A stretch of 64,000 bases of DNA from Sorex araneus (GCF_027595985.1 NC_073306.1:160476197-160540196), one strand, 5' to 3'; shown: positions 48,635-59,254, numbered from the stretch's first letter. The notes: a model not told the origin generated them from the letters alone. Translations and numbers: made by a program.

Positions 48635-48860
48635 CCTGGGGATTGTTCAGAGGCGGGCCACCTGCTTTTCAGGCAGAAGACCTTAAGTTCGACTCTAGGC
48701 ACAGCCACATCGATGAGCATGATCCCTGTTGTCACTCCCATTTGTGATGACTGCTGTCACAACGGGGTGGGGATCTCCAGTGCACCCCAACAGTGGGAGC
48801 TCTGCTACTGAGCTTGGGACCTGGGTACAACAGTACCAACCACAATGGGAAAGGGGGAGA
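48635..48860 (+). repeat. Possible third tRNA-like SINE
   Basis: GGGGATTGTTCAGAGGCGGG and CTTAAGTTCGACTCTAGGCA look like A- and B-box regions of another tRNA-derived head, unlike SOR or the Ala-like family. Single copy here. Confidence 0.35.
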
Positions 48861-49029
48861 TTTTAAAATGAAAATAAATGCTAAAGAGGTAAAAATTGAA
48901 AACATAGTTTGTGTCTGTATAAATCAAGGTTCAAGTTTAGAATCAAGTCACTTCAGATGTCAGATCATTCAACTGCATAAAATCCTTTACAGGCTTTAAA
49001 ATTTAGAATCTCAAAGAAGTTGTGTGGGG

Positions 49030-49204
49030 GGCTGGAGCAATAGCACAGCGGGTAGGGCGTTTGCCTTGCACGTGGCCGACCCGGGTTCGATTCCCAGCAT
49101 CTCATATGGTCCCCTGAGCACCACCAGGGGTAATTCCTGAGTGCAGAGCCAGGAGTGACTCCTGCGCATCGCCAGGTGTGACCCAAAAAAGCAAAAAAAA
49201 AAAA
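49030..49204 (+). repeat. SOR SINE, near intact
   Basis: Perfect 17-bp flanks AAAGAAGTTGTGTGGGG (49013-49029, 49205-49221). Full-length with poly-A. Confidence 0.96.
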
Positions 49205-49221
49205 AAAGAAGTTGTGTGGGG

Positions 49222-49372
49222 TTCAAATAATATAGGTGTTAAGGCATTTACCTTGCATGTGGCCACTCTGGTTCAGTCCCTGGTATCACCAGAAGTGATC
49301 CCTGAGCCCAGAGCCAGGAATGGTCTTTGAGCAACGCTGGATATGGCACCAAAGCCCATCCAAAACCAAAAA
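49222..49372 (+). repeat. SOR-type SINE, old
   Basis: TAATATAGGTGTTAAGGCAT, ATTTACCTTGCATGTGGCCA and GATATGGCACCAAAGCC. It sits right beside the younger copy. Confidence 0.7.
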
Positions 49373-49595
49373 AGTAATTATTTTGTTGTGTGGAACCATC
49401 CTAACCAAGCATATAGTGCCCAAGCCCTTCTCTCTAAATTCAAGGACTGGTGGTTCCTACAGCAGTGATAACTAAAGCCCTCTCCACACATCCCCAAACG
49501 TGTCCTTGGTGGTGCCATGGTCCTTATTAGAATCACAAGTGACACGACCCAGGGGTTTCCTCCAGCTCACAGTCTCAGGTATTTTGATCAGCTTT

Positions 49596-49782
49596 TAGTT
49601 ATCTTTTTTTTTTTTGTCTTTTTGGGATTACACCTGGTGATACTCAGGGGTTATTCCTGGCTTTGCACTCAGGAATTATTCCTGGCTGTGCTCAGGGGAC
49701 CATATGGGGTGCTGGGGATCAAACCTGGGTCTGCTGTGTGCAAGGCAAATGCCCTACTCGCTGTACTATCGCTCTGGCCCCC
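49596..49782 (-). repeat. SOR SINE
   Basis: TTTTTGGGATTACACCTGGT to CTATCGCTCTGGCCCC. Confidence 0.92.
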
Positions 49783-50154
49783 CTGCTTCTGTAGTCAATG
49801 TATGTTATGTACCAGCTGATGGATGTCAGAACCCTCCACAGCCATTACTGCCAAAACGCTTAGTGCAGAGAGAAGCAATTAGCCCATCGCAATGTAGAGG
49901 GTGAAAGCCAAGATGGTACAGGAGCACACTGGAGGAGTTTCTGACCTAAACTTGGGGTTCAGGGATGTCTCTCCCAAAGGAGGTGATATATAAGCAATCC
50001 TGGAGGAGAATTAGGTGCTAACTGAGCAAAGGGGTCAGAGGATAGAAGAGGAGCTGGTAGCAAGGGCTGGGACGGCTCATCTGGCTAGAGGGTGGGAGAA
50101 GGTTGAGCATTGGAGTGAAGACATCTTGGTTCAGCTTCTGCTCTACTCCTGAAC

Positions 50155-50312
50155 TATTATAATAACGAAACGTTATTGCATATGGCGCTCTGGGCACTCT
50201 GGTAAGTGCTTTATGTAGACTCACTCTTACGATCTCCCCGGCAGGATCCAAGAGAGAAGATAACTGTGAGTACTCTTCTGTTACAAAGAAACAGGCACAG
50301 AAAGGTTAAGAA
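50155..50312. repeat. MIR
   Basis: GGCGCTCTGGGCACTCTGGT, AAGTGCTTTATGTAGACTC and AGGCACAGAAAGGTTAAG follow the MIR core and 3' order. Confidence 0.6.
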
Positions 50313-50479
50313 GACTGAATAAAATAAGAACTGGCAAGATGACACCCAAAACAGTGTGACTCCAGGGCCAGCCTTCTCCATCTGGAACCAACCCTCAAGA
50401 GCCAAGTTACTCCACTGTAAGTCTTTCCCAGGAGATGCTACACAAAGGTCCTCGTCCAGGCGATTCTGGAGAGCTGAAC

Positions 50480-50655
50480 CTCTTTTTTTGGTTTGTCTTT
50501 TGGTGGGCCACAACTGGTGGTGCTCAGATCTTTTGGCTCTGCACCCAGGGATTGCTCCTGGCAGGCTCAGGGATCATATGTGGTACTGAGGATTGAACCT
50601 GGGGCTGCCACAAGTAAGGCAAGCACCTTACCTGCTGTACTATCTCCCAGTCCCT
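50480..50655 (-). repeat. SOR-type SINE, old
   Basis: GGGCCACAACTGGTGGTGCT to CTATCTCCCAGTCCC. Confidence 0.82.
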
Positions 50656-51989
50656 GACCTCTTGACAGAGTTCAACACTATGAGTATCACTAAGATGACA
50701 AAACAACTATTGTAATGACAAATAAGAAATTGCAAATAAGAAACTGAATGTAATGAGAATTATGAAACTGTAATGTAATGAGAACTGAGATGCTGAAATC
50801 TATCCCAAGGTCAGCCAGAGAAAGGAGGAAGAGTTTTTGCTCTGTGTGACTAATCGGGTAGGATAAGGGCCCACCAGATGAACGGGAGAGCATCAGGCCC
50901 GCCAGACTTAGAGGAGGGCATGGAAGGTGGAGGTCACACCACAGGGGCAAGAGATGTTTCTGGTTTGTTTTGGGGGGGGCACCCGAAGGCTGGGAAAGAT
51001 GCTGCTTTTTTTTTCTTTTTGTAGATTATAGCTGACTCTTAGAGGATAAAAGAGAGACCATCTCAGCAGACAGTGCTCCAAGTCTCTTCCTTCCTCTTTT
51101 GACTTTGGGGCTCAGGGCTGAGCCTCTAATAAACTCACTATGCTATGCTGAGTTCTCTCTCTCTCTGTTTCTTCGCAGCTCATGCCAGCACAACACTGTC
51201 ATTCCTTCCCTGTCGTTCCAGCAGAAATCTCAAGCCATCCTCAAAAATCCGAGTGAGTTAGGGAGACAGATAAAAGGGCAGAATATATTCCTGTTTTTCA
51301 CAGCGGCCCCCATGATTTGGTCCCTGCCATCACATGACCTCCCTAGCACCTTGCAAGGCTGGATGATCCCTAGTACCACCCAGAGGCCCCAAACAAAACA
51401 AAACAAAGCCAAGTCAATCCTACGGTTCTTGGCCACTCAAACTACCTTGGGCTGAAATTGGGAAAGATTGGCTTCCCAAAGGAAGACTGAGATTTAGTTA
51501 TAGATGATCAAGAAACGGGTTAGGCACCCATTGCAATATACTCCCCTAGCGTCAGCTACTTTCTCTGTGGGCTGTTTGGGGATGGGAGGACCGTTATTGG
51601 ATGAATAGAGTCAAGGGGTGACACCTGATGTTTACAGGAAGCTCATCATCCTGTTCTGCTTCAGGAGCAACTTGGAGAGGGGACTGTAACCAGGCTCTAT
51701 CTCGGGGCCCAGAACTTAAGGAGGAATACTCCTGTTCTGCTTTGGTTTCCTTTACGGATCCTTTGCGTCTCTCAAATTTTTCCTTGCTTGTGCCTTTTCC
51801 TGTGTCAATCCAGCAAATTGCCTGAGCTGGGCAGGGGGCCTGTGTTTGGGGGCGTCACCACCGCCGCGACCACGCGGCTCCTCCAGAGCGCGCGGTGGCG
51901 CTGTAACTCTCTGTGAGTGGCGGCGGCACTCTCTCTTTCGGCCTCAGCCGGCTCGGCTCTCCCCGCGGAGGCTGTCGGGAAGGCGGGGC

Positions 51990-52003
51990 CAAGATGGCGG
52001 CCC
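51990..52003 (+). promoter_or_regulatory. ZCCHC4: YY1-type site over the ZCCHC4 start codon
   Basis: CAAGATGGCGGCCC matches the AAnATGGCGGC consensus of YY1, often found just after the start site of TATA-less housekeeping promoters. Here it overlaps the initiator ATG. Confidence 0.6.
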
Positions 52004-52120
52004 CCATGGAGCGCCTCGAGCCCGCGCAGGCTGCGGGCACGCTGGCCTGTCAGGGCAGCTCGGGAGTGAACGTGGTGCTCCCGTCCCACCCCGCCACCCC
52101 CGCCCCGCTGTGTCCTCACG
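51994..52120 (+). CDS. ZCCHC4: ZCCHC4 coding exon 1
   Basis: 127 bp from ATG to a CCTCACG|GTGGGT donor inside a CpG island. A second Met follows at codon 5, but the first sits in a better Kozak context (AAGATGG). The exon ends after the first base of a Gly codon in CPHG. Confidence 0.93.
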
Positions 52121-54837
52121 GTGGGTCCGCGTCTGGGCTCGGCCTGCGGGCGCCAGAGCCAGGGCGGGCGTGGAGCGCGCCCGTGCGGGCCGGGGGCGAG
52201 ACTCCCCGCGCCCGACGTTGCATTTGCAGTCATGCCCCGCCCTGGCGCCCGGGCTTGCACTCTGTCATTTATGTAGCTTAAAGGGGCGAGGCCGAGAGGA
52301 CACGGGGGTTCGTGATAGGGCGTGATTCTGGGGCCGTTGGGTGGCTCCTCCAGTGACACACCCGTAGGAAGGGCCGGGAACGAACGCCTGATCCCTGCCC
52401 GACCCCGGCTTTTCTCCCCGCGTCCCACTCTGAAGGGTCCCCGGGAGGCCGAGTAAGCGGCCCGGGCTCTGGGCCCAGGTCCTTGGCCGTGCGCGCTGAC
52501 CAGAGCGCGCTCTCTTTCGTATTTGGGGGGGTGGGGGCGGGGGCAGACCTGGTGGTGCCCAGGGTCTGACCCCAGGGACCCCTCCTGGCGGAGCTCGGGG
52601 TCCCGGGGTCGGCCGCCCCGCTGGACCTGGCGCACCCGCCCGCCAGCAGCGGCCCCTCTCCGGAGAGACCCTTTGCAAAGGTCATTTCAGACAGTGGCCA
52701 GTGCTTGAGTGCTGCGGCCGGGGCCCGGGGAAGGGGAAGTGCGCCCCCGAGAGTGACCGTAGCGATCCGAAGCCCCGCTTCACGTCGGAACCGCGAAACT
52801 GGGCCCGAAACGCCCGTTGTACGATAGGGCGGCGAAGTTGGGAACTCAGCTGACGTGTTTTCTCCTCTCCGGGAACTAGGGCCCACCCTTCTGTTTGTGA
52901 AAGTGGTCCAGGGGAAGGAAGCGGCGCGGAGGTTTTATGCCTGTTCGGCTTGTAGAGATAGAAAAGACTGTAACTTTTTCCAGTGGGAAGATGAGAAGGT
53001 ATAGCAACTTTTCGCAAATATGTATTGTGATGTGTGTGACCATCTACTGAACAATCTCAACCAATAAAAACTTCAAGGGGTGGTGGGCGAGGGGAGGAGG
53101 GGCGAGCGACAGGACAGGGCGTTTGCCTAGCAGGTGGCCAACCTGGGTTCAGTATGTGGCCCCCCAGCACCACCAAGAGTGATTCCTGAGTGAGAGCCGG
53201 GAGTGACCCCAGGCCTACCTGAGTTTGATTCCTGCCACCACGTGGTTTCCTGGAGCATCCTAGCACCTACCACCTGCAGATGTGGCCTGGGTAATCTAGC
53301 ATGAGGATGCGCAACCTCAGACCTTGCGCTGAACCAGTGACCCGTCAACAGAGAATCACTGACGACCCTCCAGCCTCCCTGCACTCCCTCAGTACTGCTT
53401 AGCACGACCGCCACCACCAACACACCTTCAGATGTCAACGTAGCTTTATACGAGATAATCTTTCATTTTGGGAACATACCTTGTTTTCGGGGGCTACTCC
53501 AGTTGGGGAGAACTGGAGAGCCCGTGGGGTGCCACGTCCTGCATGGAAAGCATGTACTCTGCATCCTTGAGCAATCCCTCCCACAAAGATGAACTTCTCT
53601 GGGGAGTTGAGGGAGGTGAAGATAATTTGTGTTTTTTTTTTTTTTTAACTCAAGAAATTGGAGTTTATTATATACTTTGACTATTGATGACTTAGCCTCC
53701 TGTTTCAAAGACTTTTTTTTGGGGGGGGGAATACATCTGGTAGTGTGCAAGGATCACTCCTGGCAGGGCTTGGAGGACCATATGTGATGCCAGGGATCAA
53801 ACTCGGGGTGACCGTGAGCAAGGCCAGCACTCTACCTGCTGTACTATCTCTGATCCAAAGACTTGTTTTCTTTAACACTTTCTGAGGTGTTAGTATTGGG
53901 TGGCTCATCATCTTTGCTAGCTGAGATTTTTTCCTGACGAATCTAGGATGTAGAGGGGGCAGTAATCATTTCAGCAAATGTTTTAGACATATATTTCTAT
54001 TTATTTATTTTTACTTTTTGGGTCATTCCTAGCCGTACTCAGGAGTTACTCCTGGCTCTGCACTCAAGAATTACTCCTGGAGATGCTCAGGAGACCACAT
54101 TTGATTCTGGGGATCGAACCCAGGTCAGCCACATGCAAGGCAAACACCCTACTTGCTGTACCATTGCTCTGGCCCCCCTCTGTTTTTGTAATCATTTGCA
54201 TCCACATATTTTTCAAAGATACTGTTTGCAGTTTGGAACCCACTTGAGTTCAGCTCTTATTAGTTTCTGATCTTTGTTTCTTGGGTCACACCTGGTGGTG
54301 CTGAAGGATGACTGCTGGCTCTGTGTTTAGAAGTCGCTTCTGGTGGGCTCGGGAGACCATATGGGATGCTGAGGACGGAACTTGGATTGGCTTCGTGCAA
54401 GGCAGATTTCCTACCTGCTGTCTTATCGCTCTAGCCCAAAGTGTCTGAACATTTTGATTAGAGAAATTTCAGTTTTATTATATTTATTGGAAAGCAGCCT
54501 TTAAGATACTGCAGACTTTTTAGGATAAACACATGTTTATTAATCTTTCCCTGCTTTGACATATTGGTATTGCTTCCGATTGCTCTTGAATGTTTCCAGT
54601 TGAATGTACCATCCTCTGAAAAGAATGCATTTTTTTTGTTGTTGCCTTGATTGCATGGGTTTCTCTCTTTTGATCTCAGAATGGATACCCAGTTTTGAGG
54701 GTGGTAGCAAGTTTCATAGTTCATGACATAGATTGTTAATGTTTGTTCTTTCAGCTGTCGGAAGCTAGACTTGCAGCACGGGAAGCTCATAATCGAAGAT
54801 GCCAGCCCCCCATGTCCCGGACGCAGTGTGTAGAAAG
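51994..54837 (+). CDS. ZCCHC4: Zinc finger CCHC-type containing 4, rRNA m6A methyltransferase (exons 1-3, partial)
   Basis: Three exons join to 109 codons plus two bases. The start is the ATG in CAAGATGGCGG; the protein begins [10 protein letters not shown] and continues [77 protein letters not shown] and SRTQCVER. The CPHG...C..C...C pattern is the N-terminal GRF-type zinc finger. The full protein, about 510 residues in human by memory, adds a Rossmann methyltransferase domain and C-terminal zinc fingers. It methylates one adenosine of 28S rRNA in the nucleolus. No exon 4 match is seen before 64000, so the rest lies off-window. Confidence 0.95.
52121..52879 (+). other. ZCCHC4: ZCCHC4 intron 1
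   Basis: GC-rich continuation of the CpG island. A stretch at about 52525-52625 resembles a worn minus-strand SOR SINE (CCTGGTGGTGCCCAGGGTC), but the match is weak. Confidence 0.8.
52880..52998 (+). CDS. ZCCHC4: ZCCHC4 coding exon 2 (GRF zinc finger)
   Basis: 119 bp, acceptor GGGAACTAG, donor GAGAAG|GTATAG. Finishes the Gly codon and encodes [20 protein letters not shown], then [19 protein letters not shown], with the finger cysteines and the NFFQW core typical of GRF fingers. Ends in phase 0. Confidence 0.95.
53083..53200 (+). repeat. SOR SINE, worn
   Basis: GGCGAGCGACAGGACAGGGC and GTTTGCCTAGCAGGTGGCCA, then GATTCCTGAGTGAGAGCC. Confidence 0.7.
53711..53858 (-). repeat. SOR-type SINE, old
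   Basis: ATACATCTGGTAGTGTGCAA to GTACTATCTCTGATCC. Confidence 0.75.
54002..54178 (-). repeat. SOR SINE
   Basis: TTTTTGGGTCATTCCTAGCC to CCATTGCTCTGGCCCCC. Confidence 0.9.
54276..54438 (-). repeat. SOR-type SINE
   Basis: GGGTCACACCTGGTGGTGCT to CTTATCGCTCTAGCCC. Confidence 0.85.
54755..54837 (+). CDS. ZCCHC4: ZCCHC4 coding exon 3
   Basis: 83 bp, acceptor TGTTCTTTCAG, donor GAAAG|GTACTT. Encodes [19 protein letters not shown], then MSRTQCVE and two bases of an Arg codon, matching the segment after the GRF finger. Confidence 0.94.
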
Positions 54838-54987
54838 GTACTTTACTGTTTGTGCTTTTAAGTGTACTTTCATTTTTCTTTTAATTTTTTATTGTAGTCA
54901 AATATGCATATAGGATTAGCTGTTTTGATGTGATTAATGGTGCATCACTCCAAATAGAAAATGTGTCAGGGTTACCCAAACACCTCT

Positions 54988-55033
54988 TTTGATAACCTGA
55001 TAACCTGATAACCTGATAAATCCTGATAACCTC
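54988..55033. repeat. Short (CTGATAAC)n minisatellite
   Basis: Four near-tandem GATAACCT-type units and one broken unit, probably local slippage. Confidence 0.7.
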
Positions 55034-55309
55034 TAATATACTTTTTGTTTTTGTGAATTTGACTCTTCTAGGTACCTCATATAAGTAGACTCAGACAAAT
55101 ATTTGTTTGCCCATGTTGTAGCTTATATACCAGAACTTTGTTCTTTCTGTGGCTGAATAATATATTCTGTTGTGTGTCTAGACCACATTTTGTTTATCCA
55201 TTCATCCGTTAGTGGACACTTGGACTGTTTCTACTGTTCCGTTATTGTGATTAATGCTAGAGTGAATAGATATCTGTTTAAGTTCCCATTTCCCTTTGTT
55301 TGGGTATGG

Positions 55310-55499
55310 TTGGTTTTTTTTTTTTTTTTTCCGCTTTTTGGGTCACACCCGGCGATGCACAGGGGTTACTCCTGGCTCTGCACTCAGGAATTACCCCTGG
55401 CGATGCTCAGGGGACCATATGGGAAGCTGGGAATCAAACCTGGGTGGGCCGCATGCAAGGCAAACACCCTACCCGCTGTGCTATTGCTCCAGCCCCCCA
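55310..55499 (-). repeat. SOR SINE, near intact
   Basis: Flanks TTTGTTTGGGTATGG (55295-55309, 55500-55514), perfect 15 bp from the host L1. Confidence 0.96.
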
Positions 55500-55681
55500 T
55501 TTGTTTGGGTATGGATGTAGGAGTGGGATTACTGGATCATGTGGTTATTCTGTATTTGTTTTCTGAGCAGCAGCTTTTCCTCAGTGGCTATACCGTTTTG
55601 CATACCCACCCAGTATTCAGGGATTCAAATTGTTCTGAGCTCATCACATCAATTATGGTTTAGGTAACATGGTTATTTGGA

Positions 55682-55843
55682 GGGGGAGGGGCATGCCTGG
55701 TGGTGCTTGGGGCTTACTCCTGGCTCTGTGCTCAGGTTTGCTCCTGGCTGTGCTTCGGATGCCCTGTGAGGTGCTGGGAATTCAACCTGAGCTGACCACA
55801 TGCAAGGCTAGCTCCCTCCCTGCTATGCTCTTACTCTGACCCC
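55682..55843 (-). repeat. SOR-type SINE
   Basis: GGCATGCCTGGTGGTGCTTG to GCTCTTACTCTGACCCC. Confidence 0.8.
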
Positions 55844-56259
55844 TGTTTCTTACACTTCTGCTGTACACACTTACTGTATCTTCACCACTGCAAAGTACCC
55901 AAGATTCTCCACAACTGTCTTTATGGTCACTGTAGTTCCACTGTCACTTAAAAATTTTTTGTTGTTTTTATCTCTTTGTGGCCATCCTGGTAGTATGTCA
56001 TTGTGGGGTCGATTTTTATTTCCCTAGTTACTGATGATACAAACTAGATGAGATCTTGAGCATCTTGTTAGTGGGCGTTTATCGGTCATTTGAACATCTT
56101 TGGCCAAGTGTCAATTCAAATTCTTTATTTGTTTTTAGTAAGGTTACTTCATTTTTGTTGTAAAGTAGCAGGAATTCTTTTATTTCTAAATATTACACTT
56201 TTATTGGGTTGATGATTTGAAAACCTTTTCTCCCACTCTGTACATTGCTTTTCACTCTT

Positions 56260-56431
56260 TTGTTTTTGTTTTTAGTCCACACCCGGCAATGCTCCAGGGT
56301 TACTCCTGACTCTAAACTCAGGAATTACTCATGATAGTGCTCAAGGGATCATATGTCATGCCAGGGATCGAACCTGGGTTGGCCACGTATAATGCAAGTG
56401 CCTTACCTGCTGTACTATCTCTCCAGTCCCT
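56260..56431 (-). repeat. SOR SINE
   Basis: AGTCCACACCCGGCAATGCT to GTACTATCTCTCCAGTCCC. Confidence 0.9.
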
Positions 56432-57476
56432 ACTTTCCCCTTTTTGGTGGTGCCTTTTGATGTATAGGCGTTTTCAGTTTCAGCAAAGTCAACTTTGTTT
56501 TTTGTTGTTGTTACTTATTCTTTGACATAGCTAAAAATCTTTTGCGAGTCTGGTGTCATGAGTATTTATTGTCATGTTTCTTGTTTGAAATACTAAGAAA
56601 AGCCAAAACAGTTCCAAAAGCTATAAACATCTATTTTTTTGATTTTTGTTTTTAAAATGTTTTATTAGTGAATCACCGTGGGGTACAGTTACAGATTTAC
56701 AAACTTTAGTGCTTGTGTTTCAGTCATACAATGATCAAGTACCCATCCTTCCACCAGTGCCCATTCTCCACCACCAATGATCCCAGCATCCCTCCCTCCA
56801 CCTTCCACTCCTTCCCCCCACATCCCGCCTCTGTGGCAGGGCATTCCCTTTTGTTCTCTCTTTCCTTTTGGGTGTTGTAGTTTGCACTAGAGGCATTGAG
56901 TGGCCATTGTGTTCGATTTATAGTCTACATTCAGCTCGCATTTGCCAACCTGAGCTGGTCCTCCAAATACCCTTTACTTGGTGTTCCCTTCTCGGAGCTG
57001 TCTTTTCCCCCAGCATGTGAGGCCGGCTTCCAAGCCCCGGAGTAAACCTCCTGGTTCTTATCTCTACTATTCTTGGGTGCTAGTCTCCTATTCTGTTCCT
57101 TTATTTGTTTATTTTTTTTTAATAAAAATTTTATTTTATTAAATCACCGTGTAGAAGATTACAATGCTTTCAGGCTTAGGTCTCAGTTATACAATGCTGA
57201 AACAACCATCACTTCACCAGCGCCCACATACCACCACCAAAAAAAAAAACCCAAACAGTTCACCTCCCATCCCGCCCCCCACCCCCCCGCCTTGTAACTG
57301 ATAAGTTTCATTTTACTTTCTGTTTACTTTGGTTACCTTCAATATTTCAACACAAACCTCACTATTGTTAGGAGTACCCCACTAGATTCAGACCTACTGT
57401 GAAGGCAAATGAGGTCGCGCGGCCGCAGTAGCGGCCACGCGGTTTTGAATTTCTCTACTTTAAAAACTAAGTCCAG

Positions 57477-57651
57477 GGGCCGGAGCGATAGCACAGTGGG
57501 TAGGGCGTTTGCCTTGCACGCGGCCGACCCGGGTTCAATCCCCGGCATCCCATATGGTCCCCCAAGCACCGCCAGGAGCAATTCCTGAGTGTAAAGCCAG
57601 GAGTAACCCCTGAGCATCGCTGGGTGTGACCCAAAAAGCAAAAAAAAAAAA
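57477..57651 (+). repeat. SOR SINE inside the composite retroposon
   Basis: GGCCGGAGCGATAGCACAGT to GTGACCCAAAAAGC plus A11. Flanked by AACTAAGTCCAGG from its host. Confidence 0.96.
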
Positions 57652-57775
57652 ACTAAGTCCAGGGAGATTTCTTCCAGATATTGGATCATTGCAGGCTTGA
57701 AAACCCAATCTGTGGTCGTCATAATATGGCGGACACCGCGCCCTTCCTCCCCGGAGAGAAAGAGGCGCTTGCGCA

Positions 57776-57819
57776 CGAGAGAGAGAGTGAGTGAGAGAGA
57801 GAGAGAGAGAGAGAGAGAA
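57776..57819. repeat. (GA)n microsatellite
   Basis: GA repeat within the composite retroposon. A shorter GA run lies at the equivalent place in the copy at 61.3-62.5 kb. Confidence 0.95.
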
Positions 57820-58379
57820 ATACCTTTCCCCTCCTGGGCGGGCACGGGGCCGAGGCTTAGTTCTCAGGCTGGAGACATTCTGCGAGGAGTTGCCCATGCC
57901 GAAAGAGGTTTTGCTGTGTCTGGATTCACGCTTGTGCAGCTGCAGAGAGGCCGCACACGGGTGCGGCCCCCGGGATCACATCCTATTCTGTTCCTTTATA
58001 TTCCACAGATAAGTGCAATCTCTCTGTCTCTCCCTCTCTTTCTAACTCGTTTCACTTAACATGATACTTTTTTTTTTTCAAATCTGCATTGTTAACAATT
58101 TTTTGCCCAGTGAGATGTGAGCCACAGTTTTCCTTTGTTGGCACTCCTGTTCCATAGATCCTCATGCGTCCTTCAGAGCTGCTGGCCTGGTTTCTGCTCA
58201 TTTTGCGGACAGAGGGGCCCCCTGGCTGTGCTGGGTGCTCAGGAGGTCAGGAGCCACTGGAGACCCCACCCAGGGCCTTGTGCTTGCGGGGTGCTTCAGC
58301 CCTTGGAGCTGTCTCTCTCGCCACTGGCATTTACTTGTACGCCCTCCCCCCGACACACACACTTTTGTTTGTTTACATT

Positions 58380-58539
58380 TGCTTCGGGGGGCGGGCCCTG
58401 TACCTAGTGGTGCTCAGGGCTTCCTCCTGAATCTGAGCTCAGAGATCCAGCGGGGACCCTATGTAGTACCAGGACTGAAGCCATGTCAGCTGCGTGCAAG
58501 GCAAGCATCCTTGCCCTGCCCACTATACCATCACTCTGT
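58380..58539 (-). repeat. SOR-type SINE, old
   Basis: GGGCCCTGTACCTAGTGGTG to TATACCATCACTCTG. Confidence 0.75.
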
Positions 58540-58569
58540 TTTTCTACTGTAAAAAGGCAAGTCTTTTTG

Positions 58570-58572
<3 letters not shown>

Positions 58573-58604
<32 letters not shown>

Positions 58605-58763
58605 TTTTAGGTCACACCCAGCGATGCACAGAGGTTACTCCTGTCTCTGCACTCAGGAATTACTCCTGGCGGTGCTCGGGGGACCATATGGGTTGCTGGG
58701 AATCCAACCCAGGTTGGCCACATGCAAGGCAAAAGCCCTACTCCTGTGCTGTCGCTCCAGTCC
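58573..58763 (-). repeat. SOR SINE, near intact
   Basis: Poly-T tail of about 30, flanks CTTTTTRCAA (58563-58572, 58764-58773). Confidence 0.94.
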
Positions 58764-58778
58764 CTTTTTACAAAATTT

Positions 58779-58882
58779 TGGTCACACCTGGCGGTGCTTG
58801 TAGTTCTCCTGCAGTACCAGGGATGGATCCAGGGCCTCCTGCAGCCAACCTTGCAGTTCAGCCCTTTGGACTATCTCCCTTA
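58779..58882 (-). repeat. SINE remnant
   Basis: TTGGTCACACCTGGCGGTGC, then a shortened middle and GGACTATCTCCC. Confidence 0.6.
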
Positions 58883-59072
58883 TCTTGTAAGGAAACCTGT
58901 TCTCTTTCCTTCCCTCTGAGCGGCTGAGCTCCCAAGGATTCTGAGTTCGTATTTAGGCTAAGTGGAAAGGAGTGTAGGGAAAGGACTGTAGTGAAATGCC
59001 TTTCTTAAGTTTCCTAATAGATTTCAAAGCGCTTTGATGGCTTGCTTTATAAAAGCCTTTAAAAAATATATC

Positions 59073-59243
59073 AGGGGCTGGAGCAATAGCACAGTGGGTA
59101 GGGCATTTGTCTTGCACGCAGTCGACCCGGGTCCGATTCCCAGCATCCCATTTAGTCCCCTGCTAGGAGTAATTCCTGAGTGCAGAGCCAGGAGTAACTC
59201 CCCTGTGCATTGCCGGGTGTGACCCAAAAAGCAAGAAAAGAAA
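59073..59243 (+). repeat. SOR SINE
   Basis: GGGGCTGGAGCAATAGCACA to GTGTGACCCAAAAAGCAAG. A short deletion in the CCATTTAGTCCCCTGC region. Confidence 0.93.
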
Positions 59244-59254
59244 AATGTCAAAGC

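Larger units (their letters stand above)
36346..51839. other. Intergenic region between PI4K2B and ZCCHC4
   Basis: About 15.5 kb of repeat-rich DNA with no gene I can support. 36380-37490, 38040-38550, 43420-44690, 45997-46640 and 51410-51800 show no element I can name. The rest is SINEs, L1 pieces, two LTRs and an MIR. Confidence 0.8.
51840..52900. promoter_or_regulatory. ZCCHC4: ZCCHC4 CpG-island promoter
   Basis: Sharp shift to GC- and CpG-rich sequence starting about 150 bp before the ATG and running through intron 1. No TATA box is seen. A CTCTCTCTTTCGG pyrimidine tract at about 51930-51942 may lie at the transcription start. Confidence 0.8.
52999..54754 (+). other. ZCCHC4: ZCCHC4 intron 2
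   Basis: Holds at least four SOR-type SINEs. 53310-53710 includes only doubtful SINE traces and a poly-T run. Confidence 0.8.
55080..56600 (-). mobile_element. Old mammalian L1 remnant
   Basis: TTTATCCATTCATCCGTTAG, TGGACACTTGGACTGTTTCT and GAGTGGGATTACTGGATCAT are landmarks of ancient L1 ORF2/3' sequence read in reverse. Split by SINEs at 55310, 55682 and 56260. Its left boundary is uncertain. Confidence 0.7.
57105..57980 (-). mobile_element. Composite retroposon, reference copy
   Basis: 876 bp including a later SINE. On + it reads poly-T, L1-like tail, middle block (TTCAATATTTCAACACAAAC), the CpG motif GTCGCGCGGCCGC plus its facing half GCGGCCACGCGG, AAGTCCAGGGAGATTTC, a GA repeat and a GC-rich head. 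Perfect 19-bp flanks (57086-57104, 57981-57999) prove a single insertion into the surrounding L1. No ORF. Confidence 0.9.
56650..58070 (-). mobile_element. L1 3' end hosting a composite retroposon
   Basis: Tail at TTAGTGAATCACCGTGGGGT, TCATACAATGATCAAGTACC, to TCTCCTATTCTGTTCCTTTA at 57104. It resumes after the insert with TTCCACAGATAAGTGCAATC and ends near TTTCACTTAACATGATAC. Confidence 0.88.

Noticed and set aside
51805-52635. 276-codon minus-strand frame over the ZCCHC4 CpG island
   Set aside because: High GC removes stop codons. The Arg/Pro/Gly-rich product has no domain, and the plus strand holds a recognised exon.
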